From Chrysochromulina tobinii (taxonomy: Eukaryota; Haptophyta; Prymnesiales; Chrysochromulinaceae), in assembly GCA_001275005.1 (NCBI GenBank), contig JWZX01002804.1, positions 1-21,703 on the forward strand: a stretch of 21,703 nt of DNA. Direction: 5' to 3'. Position 1 is the first letter of the stretch; each line of letters opens with the position of its first letter. A program made the position numbers and the translations under genes. The notes beneath the pieces were generated by a model, which searched no databases, was not told where the DNA came from, and saw nothing but the letters and a program-made list of their open reading frames with translations. This document shows positions 9,001 to 16,810 of the stretch, piece by piece.

Positions 9001-9919
9001 GCTCCGTGGACACTTTGACGAGAACGCACCGCCGCCGCCCGCTGGGTTTACGCCGCCGCCGCCGCCCGTGGTCGCGCCGAGCAAGCCGAACCGCCCAGAC
9101 GAGCCCCTGGCCCCCAAGGGCGTGGGCGTGGGCGTTGCGGATGGGGAAGGTGCCAACTATTACCCCGCCTACAAGATCGGCTCCCGGCCGCCGAATGCGT
9201 CCGCACGGGCGGCGGAGGGCGCAGACCGCTCGAAGGCTGCGCAGCTCATGGAGTATTATAAGGGCGATCAGAAAGGCACGAAGGACGGCGCAGGAGGCGC
9301 TAAGGCCACGCCCCCCTTGGAGGGTGGGTGGGGGTGGTTGGGGGGCGGGACGACGACGGCTCTGGCGAGCGTGCCCCCGAAGCCGATCTCGACCGGACTG
9401 TCCAACCCTTCAAAGCGCCCCGCGACCTTTCTGACCGCCGTCCTCATCGACACTGGCGTGGCGCCCGCCGCAAAGCCGCCGCCGTTTGCGGGCGGCTCGA
9501 GCCTGCCGTTCACGCAGCCGCCCATGCTCATCAAGGAGGCGCGCACGGCCGCGCAGCCGTACTCCAAGATCCGCGAGAACTATTCATGGGATGCCACGTG
9601 GATCCGCGAGAACAATTTGATGGTCGACCTCGGCCGTGGCACGATGCGTCCAGCCACCGTGCGGCTGAGCCTCTATGAGGAGCCCGATCTGGCCGCGGCG
9701 ACGAGGTCGATGGTGCCCTCTCTCTTCGTGTCGCCCACCATGCGCTCCGGCGCCGCCCACAGAAAGCCGCCTCGGCCGGATCCGATTGAGCTCGCCTCGG
9801 CTCTCGTGTGCGTCGACGGCACGCCGGGCGGCCCCCCGATGGAGGTCCTGCTCAAGGGGCGTAAGCTCCTTGGAAAGGACTACAAGGTCAAGTTCAATGT
9901 CGACGTCTCGATCTGGTGA
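6026..9919 (+). CDS. C2-domain and EF-hand calcium-binding protein
   Basis: A 1297-residue intronless frame from ATG 6026. The N-terminus is Ser/Pro-rich with a poly-Gln tract (~residues 90-99). A C2 domain lies at ~405-640: a first half with ADLISGSDPYLIVSL (calcium loop 1), a ~115-residue Gly/Lys/Ala-rich insertion (~441-554), then NASDPEWSETLQFWV and VADRDPEKDFDDPLGEA (calcium loop 3, Asp residues kept). A long Lys/Glu/Ala helix (~768-872) ends in a run of about 15 Ala. Two EF-hands follow (~930-1000): the second, DPDGSGELEVNEF, is canonical; the first, DTERPDGRISRSEF, has a one-residue insertion. Proline-rich linkers lead to a conserved-looking C-terminus (YSWDATWIRENNLMVDLGRG). Calcium-dependent membrane binding is a fair expectation from these families. 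The full protein family is not recognised. Confidence 0.85.
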   Translation: MAESIQRPRPAARLSVDDDALAHRGLSRSSSMDNLLAQRLVAHTPAKIVPDSAPTVKPPSESAPTAKSPSESALAQKVLERWTSPGKKRQQHQQQQQQTFEQLHVWLAGLSGWLTGRARSQPDPTGAGAPEDEDRVLSSVEHILADIRSRKTPARRSPVWPSPTAHAQTAREFSSSTALVALDDDAITPVRRWTVAGRHVGEVLRGSRTERVYFNDDGSIYYTNHYPIKPELPEYEVLEQGASAAEPGKVIAPKIKHGPRVGFANDYPHATKLIELDPHNAWYKGSPRGPLGIKFSGASEGAGLLEDHATGLAIVEAASATGGSGGYLTVDSHGFVVDRRMAGSVLMLTPSAPYGTSTGAVSSFEAEREAARAARRAEKAAKEAHDLLLTQLLEQVVAEMAAEILLDEYVLVLEHVRAHDVPCADLISGSDPYLIVSLLGCERLDLSGRLPPAGVVIASVPAEGSSSHRSDKASTPTGGKKGAKGGAKGGAQGGARTPPPHKGPDKDWLGNPTKEAKRREARERARKQASEAAAAHEASLSRGPPVPSFSASTSSIQNASDPEWSETLQFWVPAGSDAALSLKTRLRFFVADRDPEKDFDDPLGEAVIDLSGLRGRVERHRVAGLNGLANFALSFDYRLVSTVVPPPPPPRRLHLTQLSAIEIARENDPLDVPEPEAPAVLEEAHAVPPHVPPDKVSMERGSSKKGAKESKSAVAGATPSTKGKKSERAAAGGAERSAEREGKKSERATERSIEGRTARGKKAAGKGEAEIKAEIKAEAKAKAKGEAAKAKAEAAKAKAAEAELAAAEAERAAAEVAARVAAEAEAARVAAEEEAARVEAARLAAEEEAAAAAAAAAAAAAAAKKKDKGKGKKVGDAKPKSGDAKPRAPSPKPVEPVDPVNRLKILGTIDLDETRPIPPQIRAAMQRSALRVMDVFKGFDTERPDGRISRSEFKRGLVALQFEVPEKYLDELFDSFDPDGSGELEVNEFTKMLRGHFDENAPPPPAGFTPPPPPVVAPSKPNRPDEPLAPKGVGVGVADGEGANYYPAYKIGSRPPNASARAAEGADRSKAAQLMEYYKGDQKGTKDGAGGAKATPPLEGGWGWLGGGTTTALASVPPKPISTGLSNPSKRPATFLTAVLIDTGVAPAAKPPPFAGGSSLPFTQPPMLIKEARTAAQPYSKIRENYSWDATWIRENNLMVDLGRGTMRPATVRLSLYEEPDLAAATRSMVPSLFVSPTMRSGAAHRKPPRPDPIELASALVCVDGTPGGPPMEVLLKGRKLLGKDYKVKFNVDVSIW

Positions 9920-10215
9920 CGAGGCTGGTGGCGTGGCTGGTGACGAGCGCGATCGAGCTTGACCCTCGTTTCGCGACGCGCCACATCGGCTCTTCAACAT
10001 GTGTGGTATTCAGATAGTTTGTCAGATATGTTCTCCTAAGTGTTCGGTGAGATGGATGATGAGCTGTGAGAATTGAAAAAAGGATCATCGCTCCGTTGCT
10101 TGACATGACTTGACTTGACTTGCCTTTTCGGGTCCCGTCGGATAGCAGCCACCGACTCCGCCGACGCTCGTTCGCGCCGCGTGCGTGCGTACGCGCCGCC
10201 GCCGCCGCCGCCGGG
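9920..10215. promoter_or_regulatory. Spacer between C2/EF-hand and SPRY genes
   Basis: This holds the 3' flank of the upstream gene and the leader of the SPRY gene. From 10098 there are overlapping copies of TGACT(T) (TGACATGACTTGACTTGACT), and just before the chosen ATG a (GCC)n run at 10195-10213. The frame is open upstream to a TTG at 10120, but the Arg- and Ala-rich product of that stretch looks like translated leader. Confidence 0.45.
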
Positions 10216-10806
10216 ATGCTGAGCACGCTCTTCTCCTGCTGCGGCTGCTGTTCGACGGGCGAGCCTGTCGACGAAGATATCATCGAGGATGGCGTTGCGC
10301 TGAGCACAAAAGCAAAGACTCGCAACCTAACGATTGACAGCGATGTGGTGCGCGGCATCGGCCAGGTGCTCGCCGACCAGTGTTTGCTTCAGGATCGCAG
10401 CTACTGGGAAATTGGGGTCGTGGGCGATGTGACGAGCACAAGCGCGATCAGCATAGGCGTCGTGGCGCCATCGCACGTGCTCGGGGAGCCACTGAGTGAG
10501 GATGGCGCCGACGGCTCGAGCTGGTGCATCCACTCGAGGAGCCTGCCAACCGGTCTCAAGCCGGGCGACGTGATCGGATGCGCCATGGATCAGACCGACT
10601 ACCCTGTCAAGCTGAGCTTCTTCCTCAACGGCAAGCTCGTGCGTGAGGTGCGCGGTCCGGTGGCCGAGGCGACTCCGATCCTCTCGCTCGAGGGTGCGGC
10701 GCCGGGCGTGGCGCTCATGGCGAATTTCGGTCAGAAGCGCTTCAGCTACAAGCCCAAGCATCTGTCGGCCTTCGACGGGCTACTGCGCAGCCGCAATATT
10801 ATCTGA
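10216..10806 (+). CDS. SPRY-domain protein with N-terminal cysteine cluster
   Basis: A 196-residue protein from ATG 10216. The N-terminus MLSTLFSCCGCC has four cysteines at positions 8, 9, 11 and 12, which suggests palmitoylation and membrane tethering. Residues ~45-185 match a SPRY/B30.2 fold: YWEIGVVGDV, then AISIGVVAP, LKPGDVIGCAMD, VKLSFFLNGKLV and a final strand GVALMANFGQKRFSYKP. SPRY domains bind protein partners; no enzymatic residues are expected. The domain is essentially the whole protein, so it is likely an adaptor or a stand-alone SPRY protein. It lies 297 bp after the C2/EF-hand gene on the same strand and 158 bp before the inverted-repeat element, whose insertion may have shortened its 3' flank. 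Confidence 0.8.
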   Translation: MLSTLFSCCGCCSTGEPVDEDIIEDGVALSTKAKTRNLTIDSDVVRGIGQVLADQCLLQDRSYWEIGVVGDVTSTSAISIGVVAPSHVLGEPLSEDGADGSSWCIHSRSLPTGLKPGDVIGCAMDQTDYPVKLSFFLNGKLVREVRGPVAEATPILSLEGAAPGVALMANFGQKRFSYKPKHLSAFDGLLRSRNII

Positions 10807-10964
10807 TGATCCCTCCTTCCTCCTAGCTTGGAGTGAGTTGGTTGGAGGGCACCTTACTGATTGACGTACTGTACCTGATGGTGAAGTTACGAGGCATGGA
10901 TAAGTTTCGCCAGATGTGGGAGGACTGTTTATTATGTTCAAAACGCCGTCTCGGGCGGCACCGT

Positions 10965-12422
10965 CATTACCACTCGTCGGTTTGTGCGATATTGACGGGG
11001 GGGTCGCGATATCGTGTGATTCCGCGATTTCGTAGTCCGGTTAGCAATATCGTAGTACGCGCACGATATCTTAGGCGGGCGCCGATATCGTACCCCCGTG
11101 CCGATATCGTGTGAGAGGTTGCGCTATCGTGGGTATTTGCGATGCCGTGGGCCGCGCGGTAATATCGTACGCAGGCCCGCGATATCGCACGACGCGGCGT
11201 GGTATCGTGCCTACCCGCGTTATCGTGAGCGCGACGCGTGATATCGTGGGTAGGGACCGGATATCGCCGCGCGCACCGACGATATCGCGTGTGTGTGCGA
11301 TATCGTTCGCGGGGCGCGATATCGTCCCCCGCGCGCGATATCGCAGGTCCGCGTGGCAATATCGTACGCTTTCCCACGATATCATGGGCAAGGCGTGGTA
11401 TCGTGCCATCCTGCGTTATCGTGAGCGCGAGGCGCGATATCGTGCGGCCCGCGACGTTATCGCGGCCCCAAGTTGCGATATCGTGAAACCACACGATCTC
11501 GCGGCGGTGTCACGATATCGTGTGTATTGCGCGCGATATCGTGAGCCTGTCCACGATATCGTGGGCTCCGTTAATGAGATTCCATTAGCCGTTCGCTCAT
11601 AATCCCGTGTTCACACGATCTCGATAAGTATCTCGATCCGGATCAAGTGAGTGGCGCCGACGGCCGACGTCCATGCTTGCATTTCCTCGGGACGCCGCCG
11701 CCCGCGCCTCCGCCACCGCCCTCACCACCTCCGTCGCCACCACCTCCGTCACCGCCACCTCCGTCGCCACCACCTCCGTCGCGGTGCCTTTGACGAGATG
11801 GAGTCCAACCAGAGGCCACGGACGGAGCGGCTGACCGAGGCATCTCCGCCCACCGGGCAAGGGCCACGGAGGCACACGGCGACGTTCGCGCACCCCCACG
11901 ACCAAGCCCAGCAGCAGCAGCCCGTCGGTAGGCATCAAGAAGGCTCCCACCGGCCGAGCGTCGAGTCCCTCGCTGTCGCCGAGGTCCATCAAGCCGCCGC
12001 CGTCGCGGCGGCCGCCCTCGGTGGCCAGCAGCAGCGCCGGCGGCGGCAACCGCAAGGTGCCCAAAGCCGCGGTAGAAGTACGAGGAGGCTCGCCTTTGAA
12101 CTTCGAGGTGAGGCGGCAGCGCAGCGAGCGGCGCACACGACCGACCTGGGCATCTTGCAGCAGCAGCAGCTGGCGCTGCGCGCGCGCTCGGATCGACAAG
12201 CTGCAGAACGCGGTCGACTCTGGCGACGGCGGGAGCACCCTGGCGCTCAGCGGCGCCGCTTCGGGTGCGGTCGCCCCGCAGCGGCGGTGGCCGAAACGGC
12301 GAGCGCCGCGCAGGCATTGCTGCTCAGCCTGTTGGAATGTGGCGCTGCGGTTCGAGGCGGATGGCGCCCAGGAGAGCACTGAAGCCGCCGAGCGCGAGGC
12401 GCTTGCCGCCTCGGCCGAGCTC
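10965..12422 (+). repeat. Left terminal inverted repeat arm
   Basis: About 1458 bp. It pairs with 17507-18819 on the opposite strand. From 10965 to about 11650 the arms are collinear with no net indel (mirror coordinates sum to 29784), and they are roughly 95% or more identical where I compared them by eye. Further in, a 15-bp-type minisatellite (CCACCTCCGTCG repeats, ~11722-11785) differs in length between the arms, and the left arm keeps ~150 bp (near 12190-12370) that the right arm lacks. Confidence 0.85.
10987..11561. repeat. Left CGATATCG palindrome array, 30 units
   Basis: Thirty degenerate copies of the 8-bp palindrome CGATATCG start at 10987, 11007, 11025, 11045, 11064 and so on to 11554. 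Spacing is 18-21 bp, mean 19.6. Some units extend to the 12-bp palindrome CACGATATCGTG. Variant cores include CGATTTCG, CGCTATCG, CGATGCCG and CGTTATCG. Spacer sequences are mostly unrelated, GC-rich and 10-13 bp long. Units 12-18 (from 11200) resemble units 22-28 (from 11396) in sequence and in spacing pattern, giving a ~196-bp higher-order repeat. Confidence 0.9.
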
Positions 12423-13760
12423 ATGCGTTCGAAGCCGCCGCCGCACGTGGCGGCAACAGCCGCAGCGGCCCGCGCGCCGTATTGAGCGCAGAGGAGCTCG
12501 GTACGGCGCTTGGCGCGGTCGAGGTGAGCGCGGCGGGCGGCGCGGCGCCCGTTTTCGCGCGCTTGTATGACTGATGACGCGCTGTTGCGGACGCGCTCGA
12601 GGCGGAGGTGCTCGTGGCGATGCTCGAGGCGGTCGCGGCGTTCACTAGATGCTTCAATGCGCTCGATTCTCACTTGGAGATGAGCGCCGTACTGAGCGCG
12701 CCGCCGCCGAGGACGATGACTGCTCGCCCTGACCGCCCTCGTCACCAACGACCAGCTTCGGCTCGTGCCCACCGACGTTGCACCACTGATGCCTGCGATC
12801 GCGAGCACCGCTGGCCACCACCTCGAGCTGCGGTACGCGCCGTCCCGAGCGTCCGAGCTGCCCACGCCCGTCACGTTCAACAGCGCGTACTTTCTCGTGG
12901 CGCCGCTCCGGCAGTGATCACGCCTCATGCACCGCGCTGTGCCGCTCCTCATCGCCACCATTCGAGGTTTGCTCCTCACCGCCGCGTACAGCAGCCTTGG
13001 TCCGAGGTGCTCGACCTGGGCGTGAGCTATCAAGGGCGAGAGGCGAGACCACCTCTCGCCGAGGCCAACCTGCCCGAGCAGCTCGAGGTCGGCATCCTGT
13101 GCGATCTGCGCATCTGGGCGCGCGCGTGCCCGGAGGCGCAGCTCGCCCACTTGAGATTGCTCGGGGAGCGGCTCGGATTGTCGCCGAGATTGTCGCCGAG
13201 ATGCCCACCTCGCCGCTCACCCTCGTGGGCGCCGTCGTGGGCACCAAGGCCGCCGTGCCGAGCGCCGTACCGAGCGCGACCCTCCGATTCCTCCTCAACG
13301 GGCTGCGCAGCCTCGCGCTCAGCACGGCGCTCAACAATACTGAGGCCGGTAGCGGCAGCGGCAGCGGGGGTACAGGCAGCGGCAGCGGCAGCGGCTGCGG
13401 CAGCGGCTGCGGCGGCAACGACAGCGGGGCGTGGACGCTGGCGCCGGGTTGAAGAACATGTTCCTCTTTTTGGCGGAGCTCGCTGGCGCTCTACCGCTCT
13501 CGGACGCGGACGTTCATCTCGTGCTGACGTGGCTCACGGACATACACGTGCCCACGACGCCGATGCCCACGACGACGCCGCTCCTTGGGCTCCTCATGAG
13601 GAGCGCCCACGACGACGCGGGTGGCGCGGTGGCGCTGAGTTGGGCACTTTCCGCGTTGACGGTGAGGGGTTGATCTGGCGGGCGGCAGATTGGGCGGGAG
13701 CGGCGGTGCCTTCGCGCGTCACATGTCGACGCCGAGCCGCCCGTCTGCCTCGGCGCCCTT

Positions 13761-13814
13761 GCCCGGGACGGCGCCCATGCCCGGGACGGCGCCCATGCCC
13801 GGGACGGCGCCCAT
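13761..13814. repeat. 18-bp minisatellite, three copies
   Basis: Three tandem copies of an 18-bp unit built on CCCGGGACGGCGCCCAT. It would code a Gly-Thr-Ala-Pro-Met-Pro repeat in one plus-strand frame. Confidence 0.8.
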
Positions 13815-13908
13815 CTCGGGATTGGATGAACTTCTCGGAGACCAGAGGGAGGGGGAGCGCCGTCCCGAGCACCGCAAAGGGCGACCCGAGCGCGCCTCGA
13901 GAGAGGAG

Positions 13909-13998
13909 CCGTTGGAGCCGTTGGAACCGTTGGAACCGTTGGAGCCGCCGGCGCCCGGTACGGCGCTCTGGACGGCGCTCGGGACGGCGCTCGGGAGA
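13909..13998. repeat. 9-bp and 14-bp short tandem repeats
   Basis: Four copies of CCGTTGGAR (coding Leu-Glu-Pro repeats) are followed by three copies of a GGACGGCGCTC-type unit (13960-13998). Confidence 0.7.
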
Positions 13999-14532
13999 GT
14001 GCACCGCCGTCCCGAGCGCCTGGGCGAGACGAGTGAACCGCCGATGGCGCAGCGTGTGCTGGCCGCGCTCGCTTTACGAGGCGGCGTTCATTTGCTAATG
14101 GCCCAGCTGCAGCCCGAGGTGCTCGACACGGCGCCCGAGGTGCTCGGTCCGGCGCGCGACGTGCCACCGCCGCCGCCGCTTACGACCGATGTGCTCGAGG
14201 CGGCGCTCGGCGCACTCGTCGCCTACTTTCGTGTGGCACCGCTTGAGGTGAGCTTGGCGGCGGAGGAGCTGGAGGCGGAGGAGTGGCTCGTGGCCCGCTT
14301 CCCGAGCTGGGCGCGCGTGCAGAACGCCCAACACGGCGCCGCTCCTGAGCCGCTCGGCGTGCGACGCTCTGCTGCTGCTCGCCACCGAGCGCCGTCCCGA
14401 GCTCGAGCGGGCGGCCATCCCCTCGGTACTGCTCGGTGCGCTCCCCGCCGCCCCACCCCTCGTGCAGTGCCACATCCACCACGCTCTTCTCAAAGTACGT
14501 GGACGAGCCGCCCAAGACAGCGCTGCCGCCCG

Positions 14533-14590
14533 CGACGACGCCCGCGACGGCACCCGCGACGGCGCCCGAGACGGCGCCCGTGACGGCGCC
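14533..14590. repeat. 12-bp minisatellite GACGGCGCCCGN
   Basis: About five tandem 12-bp units, GACGGCGCCCGN with small variations, interrupt a coding-like patch of the element's interior. Confidence 0.75.
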
Positions 14591-14714
14591 GTCCTTGCCT
14601 CCGTCATCCCTTATCATCCGGACACGGGCGGACACGGGCGCGCCGTCGTGAGCAGCTCCACCGAGGCCCCGCGCAGCTCCGCCGCGATGTGGGCGAGCGC
14701 CGGCTACTTCGCAT

Positions 14715-14762
14715 CGGCGCCCACCACGGCGCCCACCTCGGCGCCCACCACGGCGCCCACGT
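14715..14762. repeat. 12-bp minisatellite GCGCCCACCACG
   Basis: Four tandem 12-bp units, GCGCCCACCACG or GCGCCCACCTCG, in the element's interior. They code Ala-Pro-Thr-Thr in one frame. Confidence 0.75.
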
Positions 14763-15200
14763 CCCATGGACACGGGCGCGCCGTCGTGGGCAGCAGCAGC
14801 AGCAGCGGCGGCATCGCCTACGTGAGCAGCGCCGGCGTGAGCAGCAGCAGCACGCACCGCGGGCAGGCACGTCACGCGCCGTTGTGGGCACGCCACGGGA
14901 CGCTGAGCGCCGCTCTGCTCCTCAAGGACAGCTTGTGCGTCGTCCATCTCTTCGAGGTCGCGCGCCGTATCGGCACGACGCTCAGCAGCCTTCCCACTAC
15001 CGCTCCGAAACCACCGGGCGCCGTACCGGGCGCGACCTCGCGCGCCGTAACGGGCGCCACGACGCCCTTGTCCAATGCATGCGGCGCCGAGGTGGCGCGC
15101 ACCGTATCGGGCGCCATGGTGGCGGCCTCGGTGACGCCTCTGGTGAACTTTGGAAGAGTCCATGTGAGTCTACTGCTGCGCTGCGTGCCCCCAAGCGCGC

Positions 15201-15272
15201 GCGCCGTCGCGGGCGCAGAGCAGGTCGAGCATGCGGGCGCCGTCGCGGGCGCAGAGCAGGAGCATGCGGCGC
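15201..15272. repeat. 36-bp tandem duplication
   Basis: Two copies with a 36-bp period share GCGCCGTCGCGGGCGCAGAG and most of the following GAGCATGCGG sequence. Confidence 0.75.
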
Positions 15273-15620
15273 GCCTCAGCCTTCGTCTCCTCGCTCAGCT
15301 GCTTCGTCACTCGCTCGAGCGTCCCAACGGCTGGCAACTGCTGCCGCTCCTCCTCCTCGGCTGCCGCCTCCTCGCCTCCAGGTCGAGGCGCAGCTCAAGG
15401 CGGGCCAGCTGCCGCCCTTTGCCGCGCTGCTCGACCTGGGGCCCAATACGGCGCGCTAAGGGCCCAACACGGCGCGCGGAGGGCCCGGCGCACGCAACTC
15501 GCCCGCTTCGCTGTCTAGTTCCGCAGGCAGCCTGCCGCCCGTGCCACCTCCTACGCTGCTGGGTGCCCTTCTCGGCGCGCGCCGTCATCAGGGTTTGATT
15601 CCCTCGGCTTTCGTGTCACC

Positions 15621-15752
15621 AGCGCCGTACCGAGCGCCGGCCCGAGCGCCGCACAGAGCGTAGCCGAGCGCCGCACCGAGCGCCGTACCGAGCGCCGTAC
15701 CGAGCGCCGTACCGAGCGCCGTACCGAGCTATACCGAGCGCCGTACCGAGCG
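15621..15752. repeat. 12-bp GCGCCGTACCGA minisatellite
   Basis: Roughly ten tandem and degenerate copies of GCGCCGTACCGA with variants (GCACCGA, GGCCCGA). The same core is dispersed singly through the rest of the element interior. Confidence 0.8.
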
Positions 15753-16294
15753 CATGGCCGGCCTCCGGGCTGGCTCCAAGCAGCGAGTGGGACGCCATTG
15801 GCTCTGGAGCTGCTCATTCACAGCGGCTCATTCACAGCGAGTGGGACGCTTTGGGCCCTCGAGCTGCCGCGCCGCTGCGCGCTGCCGTGGGCGCCGCGCT
15901 CGCAACGCCGCCGTCCACTCCACCGTGCGACCTGGCACTGATGCGTCGGCCGTTGAGGTGGCGGCGCCATGGTCCGTTGCCGACACGGCGTCGAGCTCGG
16001 CCTCCATGCCCTCGGCCTCCATGCCCTCGGCCTCCATGCCCTCGGCCTCCATGCCCTCGGCCTCCATGCCCTCGGAGCCCGTGCCAACCCCGAGAACACC
16101 TGATCGAGTACAACCGCCACCCTCCATGCCCGTACAGTCGTCACCGAGCACCTCGCGCCGCCCAGCACCGCCCGACCTCCTGCCCGGCACGACGCCTGAA
16201 CGCAGCCCGCCGCCAAGCACAACGCCCAGCACGACGCCTGTGCGTGGCGACAGGCGCCCTCCACAACAGACGCCTGAGCGTACCGACTACCGAG
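15753..16294. other. Element interior, repeats without a clear gene
   Basis: I see no supported gene here. A short imperfect duplication sharing CAGCGAGTGGGACGC occurs around 15781 and 15836. Five tandem copies of a 15-bp unit (CTCGGCCTCCATGCC) occupy 15996-16071 and code Ser-Met-Pro-Ser-Ala. The rest is Pro/Thr/Arg-rich in all plus-strand frames. Confidence 0.5.
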
Positions 16295-16329
16295 GGGGCG
16301 CTGTGGTGAGCACTTGCATGCAGAGGGCA
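16295..16329 (-). repeat. 35-bp inverted repeat, left copy
   Basis: A perfect 35-bp inverted copy of 16842-16876, containing CTCTGCATGCAAGTGCTCAC on the minus strand. The copies are about 510 bp apart inside the element. Confidence 0.85.
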
Positions 16330-16355
16330 GGGGCACGAGCGTACCGGTACCGACG

Positions 16356-16688
16356 ATGCTTCTGTGCGACACGCCCATGCAGCTGCACATGCTGATGCAG
16401 GCGGAGGCGGTGCAGCGTGCGCACGCCGAGGTGCGCGATGCGGCCAGCACCGCGGCGCGCAAATGGGCGGGCGCGCTGAGGACCCTCATCGAGACGAAAC
16501 TCGATCTCGTCCTCGAGCTCGAGCTCGAGGCGCAGCTCCTCGCTCGGGCGTCGCCGCTGCCCATCACGGCGCTCCACCCGCCGCCGCGCCTCGTCGCGCG
16601 CGCCACGACGCGCCACGACGCGGGCGTTACGTTCGACGGGGCAGCGGCGAGCACGCTTGCGAGCTCGCTGCCGGCGCGGCAGCATTAG
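16356..16688 (+). CDS. Hypothetical ORF in element interior
   Basis: A 110-codon plus-strand frame from ATG 16356. The first two thirds are amphipathic and coding-like (LMQAEAVQRAHAEVRD, then LRTLIETKLDLVLELELEAQ), suggesting a helical coiled segment. The C-terminal third is less convincing. It may be one exon of a longer spliced gene, since a GT-AG intron candidate follows at 16697 in a neighbouring frame. No family recognised. Confidence 0.28.
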   Translation: MLLCDTPMQLHMLMQAEAVQRAHAEVRDAASTAARKWAGALRTLIETKLDLVLELELEAQLLARASPLPITALHPPPRLVARATTRHDAGVTFDGAAASTLASSLPARQH

Positions 16689-16696
16689 TGCGAGAG

Positions 16697-16804
16697 GTGC
16701 CACTGATTTCCACTGATTGCCACTGATTGCCACTGATTGCCACCGATTGCATTTGATTGCCGCTGATTGCCACTGATTGCCACTGATTGCCGCCCTAATT
16801 TCAG
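16697..16804 (+). other. Candidate intron carrying decamer repeats
   Basis: The donor is GAG|GTGCCACTG (GT at 16697) and the acceptor CTAATTTCAG| (AG at 16803-16804), with a branch-point-like CTAAT just before. Splicing would join ...ALVRE to a frame that stays open to 17080. The intron is filled by the decamer array at 16701-16790. Confidence 0.35.
16701..16790. repeat. Nine 10-bp CACTGATTGC repeats
   Basis: Nine perfectly phased 10-bp units, consensus CACTGATTGC, with five exact copies and four variants (CACTGATTTC, CACCGATTGC, ATTTGATTGC, CGCTGATTGC). The decamer differs by one base from the CTCTGATTGC repeat in recombinase intron 2. Confidence 0.9.
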
Positions 16805-16810
16805 CATGAG

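Larger units (their letters stand above)
12373..15175 (+). pseudogene. Degenerate helical-repeat coding remnant (GCN1-like?)
   Basis: The plus strand reads as coding-like patches that jump between frames. They include EELGTALGAVEVSAA and VFARLYD (12479-12568), VLVAMLEAVAAFTRCFNALD (12608-12670), LVTNDQLRLVPTDVAPLMP and LPTPVTFNSAYFLVAPL (12729-12914), LSDADVHLVLTWLTDIHV (13500-13550), VLAALALRGGVHLLMAQL (14055-14110), and WARHGTLSAALLLKDS (14883-14930). The patches are amphipathic helices like HEAT repeats. Their order weakly recalls the N-terminal half of GCN1/ILITHYIA, the ribosome-associated activator of GCN2 kinase. In-frame stops (for example TGA TGA at 12569-12574) and many minisatellites separate them. 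It could be a captured gene fragment in decay or an intron-rich gene I cannot splice by eye. The GCN1 link is a guess. Confidence 0.3.

Noticed and set aside
8092-9156. 354-codon minus-strand ORF
   Set aside because: It is antisense to the Lys/Ala/Glu-rich helix and EF-hand region of the C2 gene; its Ser/Ala/Pro repeats are the shadow of GC-rich codons.
10987-11561. CRISPR-like array of regularly spaced repeats
   Set aside because: The repeated core is only 8-12 bp, palindromic and degenerate, spacers are 10-13 bp, the array is mirrored at the other end of an element, and the genome is eukaryotic.
11111-11602. Long ORFs through the palindrome array
   Set aside because: They exist on both strands and in several frames because the repeat lacks stops; the products are simple repeats.
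11651-12382. Open frame in the left arm with a matching frame in the right arm
   Set aside because: The first codon is GTG, not ATG, and the frame breaks at minisatellite and indel differences; the shared sequence is explained by the inverted arms.
11597-13150. 517-codon minus-strand ORF
   Set aside because: It crosses the inner boundary of the left arm, is Arg/Gly-rich, and shows no domain-like order; the opposite strand has the more coding-like patches.
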